Assembly (NCBI GenBank): GCA_035646975.1
Contig: DASROJ010000295.1
Location: 1-8,762 of the forward strand
Direction: 5' to 3'
Origin: DASROJ01 sp035646975
GTDB taxonomy: Bacteria > Acidobacteriota > Polarisedimenticolia > JACPZX01 > DASXTC01
DNA: 8,762 nt
A program made the translations under genes and the position numbers. Below the pieces are notes generated by a model. That model worked only from the letters and a program-made list of their open reading frames with translations. It was not told the origin of the DNA and did not search any database. Position 1 is the first letter of the stretch. Each line of letters begins with the position of its first letter. This document shows, piece after piece, positions 1 through 6,139 of this stretch.

Positions 1-11
1 CTGGGGTAAGC

Positions 12-27
12 TGCGCCGTCTGGCGCA
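12..27 (+). other. Small hairpin, 6-bp stem
   Basis: TGCGCC (12-17) and GGCGCA (22-27) are perfect inverse complements around a 4-nt GTCT loop. It lies just after a possible upstream stop codon (TAA, 7-9). There is no T tract, so its role is unknown. Confidence 0.35.
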
Positions 28-39
28 TGTGGGGGATAT

Positions 40-67
40 GGCCCGGCGGGAATCCCGCCCCCGGGCC
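40..67 (+). other. GC-rich hairpin in cysM leader
   Basis: GGCGGG (45-50) pairs with CCCGCC (54-59) around an AAT loop, and the stem continues as GGCCC (40-44) with GGGCC (63-67) after a 3-nt bulge, about 11 base pairs in all. It is strong enough to form in RNA on either strand. No T tract follows on either side. It may be a leader structure or the remnant of a terminator for an upstream gene. Confidence 0.4.
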
Positions 68-143
68 ACATCATGTGTATGTGGGGCTGGCACGGATCGT
101 GAAGTCACCTTGCAGTCACGCACGCCCGCAGCGAGGAGACCCC

Positions 144-1097
144 GTGTCATTTCTCGACAAGATCGGCAACACGCCCCTCAAAGAGGTGCAGGGAATACTC
201 GTCAAGCTCGAATGCGCCAATCCGGGAGGCAGCGTCAAGGATCGAATCGCCTGGTTCATGCTCGAGCAAGCCCGCCGCCGGGGGGAGCTCAAACCGGGCG
301 ATGTCATCGTGGAGGCGACCTCGGGCAACACCGGGATCGCGATGGCCCTGGTGGGGCGCCAGCTGGGTCATCGCGTCATCATCTACATGCCCGAACACAT
401 GACCGTGGAGCGCCGGCGGATGATCGAACGGCTCGGCGCCGAGATCCGGCTCACACCGGAGAAGGGCGGGTTCGAGGGCGCCATCGCCGAGAGGGACAAC
501 TACCGCGGCAAGCCCGGATACCATGTCCCCGATCAGTTCGGCAATCCGGACAATACGCTGTGCCATCGCAGAACGACAGGGGCCGAAATCGTGGCGCAGC
601 TCGAAGCGCGTGGATGCGGCCGAGTGGATTATTTCGTGGCCGGCGTGGGAACCGGTGGAACGCTGATGGGCGTGGGCCAGGCGTTGAAGGAGGCGCATCC
701 CCGCGTCCGCCTGGTGGCGGTGGAGCCGGAGGAGTCCGCCGTGATGAGCGGTGGACGGCCGGCAGAGCACGGCATCGGCGGGATCGGCGACGGATTCATC
801 CCGGACTTGATCGACATGCGGGCAGTGGACGACGTGATCCGGGTCAGCACTTCCGAGGCGCACGAGGCCGCGGCCGGTATCAAGAGGGATCTGGGCTATT
901 GCGTGGGCCGCAGCGCCGGGGCCAACATGGTCGCCGCGCTCCGGCTGAAGCAGCGCGGGGGAACCGTGGTGACCCTCTGGCCCGACTGCGCCGACCGCTA
1001 TGTCTCCGTGGGACTCAGGGCGCCGTCACCGGAGCGGCCCGCCTGCGAGATGAGCGCCGAATGCAGCAGACGGACCGCCGAGCTGCTCGGTTCATGA
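144..1097 (+). CDS. cysM: CysM-like PLP-dependent cysteine synthase
   Basis: A fold-type II PLP enzyme of 317 residues, expected to make cysteine in the cytoplasm from O-acetylserine (or O-phosphoserine) and a sulfur donor. Family motifs are in order: IGNTPL near 7-12, PGGSVKDR with the PLP lysine K32, the substrate loop TSGNTG (59-64), QFGNPDN (131-137), the phosphate-binding GTGGT (169-173), HGIGGIGDGFIP (209-220), SAGAN (257-261, serine facing the PLP pyridine nitrogen) and DRYVS near the C-terminus. QFGNPDN, KPGDVIVEATSGNTG and the DRYVSVG tail resemble CysM more than CysK. The stretch between TPL and VKLE is several residues shorter than in E. coli CysM. The start is GTG at 144, with GAGGAGA at 133-139 upstream; the frame stays open to an ATG at 27 but that extension is not family-like. 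The C-terminal tail holds three cysteines (C282, C301, C307). Its stop overlaps the stop of the convergent exporter gene. Family is certain; exact sulfur donor is not. Confidence 0.9.
   Translation: MSFLDKIGNTPLKEVQGILVKLECANPGGSVKDRIAWFMLEQARRRGELKPGDVIVEATSGNTGIAMALVGRQLGHRVIIYMPEHMTVERRRMIERLGAEIRLTPEKGGFEGAIAERDNYRGKPGYHVPDQFGNPDNTLCHRRTTGAEIVAQLEARGCGRVDYFVAGVGTGGTLMGVGQALKEAHPRVRLVAVEPEESAVMSGGRPAEHGIGGIGDGFIPDLIDMRAVDDVIRVSTSEAHEAAAGIKRDLGYCVGRSAGANMVAALRLKQRGGTVVTLWPDCADRYVSVGLRAPSPERPACEMSAECSRRTAELLGS
1092..1097. other. TCATGA palindrome holding both convergent stops
   Basis: The palindrome TCATGA reads TCA-TGA (Ser-stop) on both strands, so cysM and the RND exporter gene end on the same six bases. 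No intrinsic terminator can sit between the two genes, so transcripts must run into each other's coding region before ending. Confidence 0.9.
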
Positions 1098-3362
1098 TCC
1101 GCCAGCGGGTCGCTGACCCGAGAAGACCCAGACTGCCGCGGGCAGCGCGGTAAGGCTCGCCACCATCGAGAGCACGAAGGCGCTCGACGAGATGATGCCG
1201 AACTGCCGCATGGGCGGCAGACCGGACAGCGCGAGCGCGAGAAACCCACCGGCGTTGATCAGGGTCGCGAACAGGATGCCCCGTCCGGCGATTCGCAGGG
1301 CGTGGCGCAGAGCCTCCTCCGTGGTGCCGTCGGCGCGCTTCTCCTGGAAATGGTAGAAGAAATGGATCTGGTCGTTCTCCGACGCGCCCAGGACGGTGGA
1401 AGCGATCAGGATGGTGGCGACGTTGAGCGGGATGCCGGCAAGGCGCATGACGAGGAACATCGCCAGGATCGCGAAGAGCGATGGGATCATCGCCATGAGG
1501 CGTGCAGCGCCGCTGCGGAAGACCACGAGAAAAGCCACGAAGATGACACCCGCCGTCAGCGCGAAGCTCTGTGTCAGCGTGGGGACCAGGTACTCGGCGA
1601 TTTTCCCCTGCACCAGCCCCTGCCCGACGACGATCATCCGGCATGACGCAAGCGACGGGTCGCGGGACTGCGCGAAGCTCCACCGCTGCTGGATGAAACT
1701 CCGGGTTTCCTCCACCCCCAGAAAAGCGCCGCCGCGGTAGATGACCGACAGTCTGGCGTCGGACAGCGTCGCCGCGTCGATGTAGCCCCGAGCCGCCGGC
1801 TCTTCCAGCAGCATCTGGTCGAGCTGGTCCGCCAGGGCCGGCCAGACCGCCGGATCGTCGGACAGCCGGTCACCCTGTCCGGTCAGGTAGCTCATCCAGC
1901 GCAGGAGGGTCGTCGGTCCCGTCACCGAGCCGATGCGCGGATCGGTCTGAAGATCCCCGGCAAAGCGTTCCAGCCCCAGCAGCACCTCGGGACGCAGGAG
2001 GCCGCCTTCCGGCCCCCGCACCCATATCTGGAGCACCGAGAGGCCGGACACCGCCTGCTCGAACCGCTGCGTGTCCTTGTACAAAGGAAGGCTCCGGTCG
2101 ATGTAGGCCAGCGAGTCGGTTTCCAGGCGCATCGGGGAGACGAGCCCGGGGATTCCGAACAACGAGGAGGCTCCCGCGATCATCAGCAGGCCCGTGAGGC
2201 CCAGCAGCGGCCATCGCCACCTGAAGGTGAACCCCGGCAGGGCGTCGAACAGGCTGGCGAGCCCGCGCCCCGGGGCGCTGGCGCCTGTCCGGATCGGCGT
2301 TGCGAAGATCTTCTGCAGGGCCGGAAACAGGGTGAACACCACGAACCAGGTCAGCAGGAGACCGGAGGCCACCCACAGTCCCATCTCGCGTATCGGCCGG
2401 ATACGGGACACCGCCAGTGCGGCAAAGCCGATCGCGGCGGCGAAGATCGACGCGGTCGTGGCCAGGAACTTGTTGGCCAACGTGAAGACCTGGTGATCGT
2501 CGATGGAGCCGTTCCCGCTGTGCTCCGCGAAGCGCGACTGGATGTAGACGAGGGCCGCCGTGCAGGTGACCAGGATCGTCAGCGGCACGAGTGACGACAC
2601 GATGGTGAACGAAAAACCGGCGACCCGCGCGAAGCCCACGCTCAACGTGACCGAGACCGCCAGCGTGACGAGAAAGGCCGCAAGCGTCCTGAACGATCGG
2701 TACAGCGTCAGGTTGATCGCGATGATGAAAAGCCCGAACAGCGGAAAATACTCGAGACTGGCGCGGCTTGTCTCCGCTTCGAGATAGGCGTCGACGTACG
2801 GCCCCCCGATGCGCCGGATCCGCGAAAGCGGCGTGGCGCCCGATTCGAACGGAGACAGAGTCCGATCGATTGCCTCGAGTGTCTCGTCCCGCTCGACGGC
2901 GTCGACGACATTCATCTCCAGCGCGATGCCGAGAAAGTCGGGGCCGACGAGTCCCTGCCGGCGGAAAAGATCTGTTCCGGTGGCGAACTTTCTGAAATCT
3001 CCGGCTCCGCGTGAGCGCGCGAAGAGGTCCATCGCGGAGACCGCCGACACCCGGGGGAGGGTGGACAGCTCCTTCTCCATCCGGACCACCGTTGCCACCA
3101 CCTCGGGCGCGAACGGGTCCGGGGCTTCGGCAAGCAGGATCGCCTGCTCTTTTTCCGGGAAGAGTCTCTGGAACTCCTCGTTGTCCCGGTAATCAGAGTC
3201 GGTGGCGACGATCAGTCGCGAGATCGCGTTGTCGCTGCCGACGTGAAGCGCAAGCCAGATGCCCAGCGGGAAGAGTAGGGCATACAGGCACATGAACCAC
3301 CATCTGTGCTTCACGATGGCCCGGAACAACGCCTGCAGGCGGGCAGACTCGTTGCCGTTCAT
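1092..3362 (-). CDS. RND/MMPL-family exporter (COG1033-like)
   Basis: An inner-membrane exporter of 756 residues with the two-halves plan of the RND superfamily. TM1 is about 21-40, followed by a periplasmic loop to about 205. TM2-TM6 fall near 206-221, 224-248, 252-275, 299-318 and 326-349. TM7 is about 384-403, a second periplasmic loop runs to about 590, and TM8-TM12 fall near 594-615, 620-642, 645-670, 695-714 and 721-747. The class resembles MMPL/COG1033 exporters of lipids or other hydrophobic compounds; the substrate cannot be read from sequence. The usual TM10 motif V-D-D-x-I-H-F appears as E662-N663-D664-Q-I-H667-F, while TM4 has T-C-T-A-A-L-V-Y (266-273) where an aspartate is expected. 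The ATG start is fixed by an in-frame TAG directly before it. It has no Shine-Dalgarno sequence of its own but overlaps the stop of the small upstream ORF as ATGA, so it is probably translated by coupling. Confidence 0.88.
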   Translation of the reverse strand: MNGNESARLQALFRAIVKHRWWFMCLYALLFPLGIWLALHVGSDNAISRLIVATDSDYRDNEEFQRLFPEKEQAILLAEAPDPFAPEVVATVVRMEKELSTLPRVSAVSAMDLFARSRGAGDFRKFATGTDLFRRQGLVGPDFLGIALEMNVVDAVERDETLEAIDRTLSPFESGATPLSRIRRIGGPYVDAYLEAETSRASLEYFPLFGLFIIAINLTLYRSFRTLAAFLVTLAVSVTLSVGFARVAGFSFTIVSSLVPLTILVTCTAALVYIQSRFAEHSGNGSIDDHQVFTLANKFLATTASIFAAAIGFAALAVSRIRPIREMGLWVASGLLLTWFVVFTLFPALQKIFATPIRTGASAPGRGLASLFDALPGFTFRWRWPLLGLTGLLMIAGASSLFGIPGLVSPMRLETDSLAYIDRSLPLYKDTQRFEQAVSGLSVLQIWVRGPEGGLLRPEVLLGLERFAGDLQTDPRIGSVTGPTTLLRWMSYLTGQGDRLSDDPAVWPALADQLDQMLLEEPAARGYIDAATLSDARLSVIYRGGAFLGVEETRSFIQQRWSFAQSRDPSLASCRMIVVGQGLVQGKIAEYLVPTLTQSFALTAGVIFVAFLVVFRSGAARLMAMIPSLFAILAMFLVMRLAGIPLNVATILIASTVLGASENDQIHFFYHFQEKRADGTTEEALRHALRIAGRGILFATLINAGGFLALALSGLPPMRQFGIISSSAFVLSMVASLTALPAAVWVFSGQRPAGGS

Positions 3363-3559
3363 CTATCGGCCCGGGGCGGCGGCTCGACTCGGAGCGCCAC
3401 CCGGTCGAGCCGGTGACGCAGCCCGGCGCTGGACGAGAGGGAAGAGGGGAGCGCCCTGGTCGCCATGAGTCGTTCCAGACGTCTGTCCATCGCCCGGGAA
3501 TCTTCTCCCATGCCTCCGGCGCCGCGCGGGAGGAAGAGATTGTCGAGCTTTCGCGCCAT
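3359..3559 (-). CDS. Small 66-residue protein coupled to RND exporter
   Basis: I do not recognise this protein. It is soluble-looking and arginine-rich, with a likely amphipathic helix (residues about 18-34, containing MDRRLERLM) and a proline- and arginine-rich end (EPPPRADR). Three things support a real gene. A good Shine-Dalgarno GAGGTGA (3561-3567) lies just before its ATG. Its TGA overlaps the exporter's ATG as ATGA, and the exporter has no ribosome site of its own. About three-quarters of its codons end in G or C, as in the neighbours. It faces away from the creD-like gene across an 87-bp gap. It could be a small partner or assembly factor of the exporter, or only a translated leader that hands ribosomes on. 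It has no signal peptide or membrane segment. Homologues in related genomes would be needed for certainty. Confidence 0.55.
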   Translation of the reverse strand: MARKLDNLFLPRGAGGMGEDSRAMDRRLERLMATRALPSSLSSSAGLRHRLDRVALRVEPPPRADR

Positions 3560-3646
3560 CTCACCTCAATCTCACACAACGGTCACGGCGCGCTCAAGAC
3601 AATTCTCCCCGCACCGCCCACATTCCCCCCGAAGGAGGAAACCGAC
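3560..3646. promoter_or_regulatory. Divergent control region, exporter side and creD-like side
   Basis: These 87 bp separate the divergent starts at 3559 (-) and 3647 (+) and should hold both promoters if the small ORF is real. They contain both ribosome sites, at 3561-3567 on the minus strand and 3632-3638 on the plus strand. On the minus strand TTGTCT followed 17 nt later by TTGTGT has -35/-10 spacing but a poor -10, so I do not call it. I see no clear operator palindrome. Confidence 0.4.
3632..3638 (+). promoter_or_regulatory. Strong Shine-Dalgarno that sets the creD-like start
   Basis: AAGGAGG lies 8 nt before the GTG at 3647. It is the best ribosome site in the window and decides the GTG start over the in-frame upstream ATG at 3413, whose extra 78 residues lie opposite the small minus-strand gene and look unlike protein. 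Confidence 0.8.
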
Positions 3647-4912
3647 GTGACACCGAAGAAGCTTTTCGCCATCGCTTTCATCTTTGCCTGTACCTGCCTC
3701 GCGTGGTTCATCCTGGGCGCCTCGGTGGTCGTGAGAACGGGTGAATCGGACCAGAGTATCGCCCGGGAGGTCGAACAGCTCTGGGGCGGACAGCATGTGC
3801 AGATCGCCCCGGCGGCCTTCATCGACCGAACCCGGGAGGTGACCGAGGGAGTGGCCGAGAAGGATGCGGCAGGAAACCCGGCCGTGCGCTTCGTGACACG
3901 CACGGTCACCGAGACCACCTCTTTGCCCCTGTCCTCGAGCCGCATCACCGTGGACCTGATGCTCGACCAGCGACGCAAGGGTCTGCTCTGGTACGACACC
4001 TTTGGCGTCGTCTACAAGGCGATCTACCGGGTGCACAATCCGGATGATCTCCAGCGAAGCCTGAGCGTGCAGTTCACCTTTCCCTCGAAGCAGGCGCCGT
4101 ACGAGGCCTTCACGTTCCGTGTCGGCGGACAGGAGGTCCCTTTTACAGGAGACCTTTCGCAGGGACTGAGCGCGCGCTTCACGCTGCCGCCCGCGGGGGA
4201 GACCGAGATCCTCGTGGCCTACAGATCTCGAGGGCTGGGAGACTGGGTCTACGCCTTCGCGCCGTCGGGCGTGGCACAGGTGAAGGATTTCACGCTCGAG
4301 ATGACGACCGACTTCGAGCAGATTGATTTCCCCTCCGGGACGCTGTCGCCGGGCCGCAAGAGCTGCACGGGCCAGGGCTGCGTCCTGAACTGGACATTTG
4401 CCAGTCTGGTCACGGGCCAGCGGGTCGGCATGGATCTCCCGAACAGAATCAACCCCGGCCCCATGGCGTCACGCATCACCTTTTTCGCGCCGGTGTCGCT
4501 GCTCTTCTTCATGACCGTGATGGTCATCCTGGGAATCCTGAAACAGCGCAGTCTTCACCCGATGAACTACTTCTTCCTCGCTGCGGCGTTTTTCGCGTTC
4601 CACCTGTTGCTGGCTTATCTTGCCGACCACATCAACATCCACGCGGCATTCGTCATCTCGGCCGCTATCAGCGTTTTTCTCGTGGTGAGCTATCTGCGCC
4701 TGGTCTGCGGCATGCGGGTTGCGCTGATCCAGGCCGGGCTCTCACAGCTGGTGTTCCTCGTGCTGTTCAGCTACTCGTTTTTCTTCGAGGGTTTCACCGG
4801 GCTGACGGTGACAGTCGGCGCCGTGATCACGCTTTTCGCGCTGATGCAGATCACCGCAAGGATCGACTGGGAGGAGGTCTTCGGGCGCCGGGGGGTCACG
4901 GCCGGGAAGTAA
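3647..4912 (+). CDS. creD: CreD-like inner membrane protein
   Basis: A 421-residue protein with the CreD family plan: one N-terminal membrane helix (about 6-29), a long periplasmic beta-rich region (about 30-275), then five helices (about 277-298, 307-326, 332-352, 358-380, 384-402). Family-like stretches are EVEQLWGGQ (41-49), SSSRITVDL (96-104) followed by RRKGLLWY (109-116), LHPMNYFFL (303-311), LADHI near 325-329, and the closing ARIDWEEVF (404-412), which matches the R-D-W end of CreD. In enteric bacteria CreD belongs to the CreBC regulon and affects envelope properties and colicin tolerance, but its molecular job is unclear. No creB, creC or beta-lactamase gene is in this window. The periplasmic part has a cysteine pair about five residues apart (CTGQGC) that could form a disulfide. 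The stop is only 2 bp from the stop of the convergent LolA-like gene. Confidence 0.78.
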   Translation: MTPKKLFAIAFIFACTCLAWFILGASVVVRTGESDQSIAREVEQLWGGQHVQIAPAAFIDRTREVTEGVAEKDAAGNPAVRFVTRTVTETTSLPLSSSRITVDLMLDQRRKGLLWYDTFGVVYKAIYRVHNPDDLQRSLSVQFTFPSKQAPYEAFTFRVGGQEVPFTGDLSQGLSARFTLPPAGETEILVAYRSRGLGDWVYAFAPSGVAQVKDFTLEMTTDFEQIDFPSGTLSPGRKSCTGQGCVLNWTFASLVTGQRVGMDLPNRINPGPMASRITFFAPVSLLFFMTVMVILGILKQRSLHPMNYFFLAAAFFAFHLLLAYLADHINIHAAFVISAAISVFLVVSYLRLVCGMRVALIQAGLSQLVFLVLFSYSFFFEGFTGLTVTVGAVITLFALMQITARIDWEEVFGRRGVTAGK

Positions 4913-4914
4913 TC

Positions 4915-6120
4915 CTACCTGCGGGTGTAGGTGTACCTGGCGTCGGTGTTCCAGGTCTTGCCCGCGTCGGTCGAGCTCTCCAGGTCGATCCGGAACGAAT
5001 CCGGCAGGATATCGGCGAGGATGATCCGGCTGTGAACGGTGCGATCGGGCGGCGCGGTCTGGGCCGTGCCGGTCTTCTCGTTGCTGGCCGTGAGCCTGCC
5101 ATCGGCCATCGTCCCTTCCATGACGTTCTGCTGGAAGGAGAAGTTGTCGGTCGACGTCACCCGGTAGGTCTTGCCGAACCTGTCATAGGAGATCGTGCGA
5201 AGCAGCTCCACCGGGAAGCCCTGGTCGACGTGGGAATAGTGTTCCTCGATCAGTCCGCCATCGAGCCTCAGCACGATCGATGAGGCGGCTTTCTCCGCCA
5301 CCCAGGGGGCGCGCGGTCCCGGCCGGGTCTCGATCTTGAGATCCCACTGCCCCGCGAGCGACTGCAGCGGCCCCATCCCCTCCGGTGGCGGCATGCGAAA
5401 ACGGTCCGGCTCGATCGCCGCGTTGGCGATCACCCTGGTGATTTCGAATACTTCGTTGCGCGTGCCGTATTCCATGTCGATGCGATGAGGCATCACGAGC
5501 CCTGCCTCGCTGCGGAAATCGGAGAAGTAGGAGCGTTTCTCCATCTCCTCGAAGAAATCGACGGTCTTCGAGATACGCGCCACTTCCAGCGACGTGGCGG
5601 GATCGAGATACCAGGTCTCCTCGGCGGCACCGAGCGTCACCTTCAGCTTGTAGGCCGGCTTTCCTTCGAAATCCTCGAGCCCCACCAGCTCCACCTTGTG
5701 ACCGCCGTCCGCCGGCGCCATCAGGGGCGTTTCGAACACCGCCTCGCGACGCGTGACTTCGTCGAATGGAGGCGGCACGGGGAGCGGCCATGTGTTGCCG
5801 AGCAGGCCGTTGATCCACCAGGGCTTCTGTCCGTCGAACACCTCGATCACGGGTTGCCGGAGCATCGTCCGGTCCATCCGGTAGAGATTCGGCCGGCTCC
5901 GCAGCAGGGTGAAGGGATGCGGCGTGCTGAAAGACGTGTGGGTGCCGGTGATCTCCAGCGACGTGACGGCGCGCCACCGGTCTGCCCCGCCGCGCGCGAT
6001 GATGTGCCGCTTGAGCAGCTCGCCGACGCTCATCGGGGCGGGCGCCACCGGGGCCGCCGCACCGGTCAGCAGGACCGCCGCACCCAGGGCAGCCAGGCAT
6101 CGGTCGAGCGATCGTTTCAT
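4915..6120 (-). CDS. Secreted LolA-like / DUF1579-like two-domain protein
   Basis: A 401-residue exported protein. Residues 1-23 form a Sec signal peptide (MKR, a hydrophobic run, then GAAA). There is no lipobox cysteine, so it is probably soluble in the periplasm. Residues about 31-245 look like the LolA-type half-barrel of outer membrane lipoprotein-sorting proteins, starting with ELLKRHIIARGGADRW (34-49) and TSLEITGTH. Residues about 255-401 resemble DUF1579: LAGQWDLKI around W259, LDGGLIEEHY, SYDRFGKTYRV and a closing DAGKTWNTDARYTYTRR. The fold calls are from pattern and are moderate in strength. The start at 6120 has GAGGAAG at 6124-6130 just upstream; the frame is open further up but that would cross the previous gene. 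It follows the propeller gene by 19 bp, so the two are probably one operon. A role in carrying lipids or lipoproteins across the periplasm is an inference from the LolA likeness. Confidence 0.68.
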   Translation of the reverse strand: MKRSLDRCLAALGAAVLLTGAAAPVAPAPMSVGELLKRHIIARGGADRWRAVTSLEITGTHTSFSTPHPFTLLRSRPNLYRMDRTMLRQPVIEVFDGQKPWWINGLLGNTWPLPVPPPFDEVTRREAVFETPLMAPADGGHKVELVGLEDFEGKPAYKLKVTLGAAEETWYLDPATSLEVARISKTVDFFEEMEKRSYFSDFRSEAGLVMPHRIDMEYGTRNEVFEITRVIANAAIEPDRFRMPPPEGMGPLQSLAGQWDLKIETRPGPRAPWVAEKAASSIVLRLDGGLIEEHYSHVDQGFPVELLRTISYDRFGKTYRVTSTDNFSFQQNVMEGTMADGRLTASNEKTGTAQTAPPDRTVHSRIILADILPDSFRIDLESSTDAGKTWNTDARYTYTRR

Positions 6121-6139
6121 GCGCTTCCTCGGCAACGTG

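Larger units (their letters stand above)
1..143 (+). promoter_or_regulatory. Leader region upstream of cysM-like gene
   Basis: This stretch carries no convincing gene. CTG GGG TAA at 1-9 could be the end of a gene lying outside the window, but one codon before a stop proves nothing. Two inverted repeats follow (12-27 and 40-67). An 8-bp direct repeat ATGTGGGG occurs at 27-34 and 79-86, on either side of the larger hairpin. I could not find a convincing -35/-10 pair. A Shine-Dalgarno stretch GAGGAGA at 133-139 lies just before the GTG start at 144. A leader of this size with hairpins could regulate cysM or terminate an upstream transcript; neither hairpin is followed by a T run, so a classic intrinsic terminator is not supported. 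Confidence 0.4.

Noticed and set aside
29..1153. 374-residue ORF overlapping cysM in another frame
   Set aside because: Arginine-rich, low-complexity translation typical of a GC-rich shadow frame; the CysM-like frame has all family motifs.
3413..3646. N-terminal extension of the creD-like gene
   Set aside because: The AAGGAGG site and membrane helix both point to the GTG at 3647; the extension lies opposite the small minus-strand gene.
5183..6100. 305-residue minus-strand ORF
   Set aside because: Out-of-frame shadow of the LolA-like gene with Arg/Gly/Ala-rich sequence and no domain pattern.
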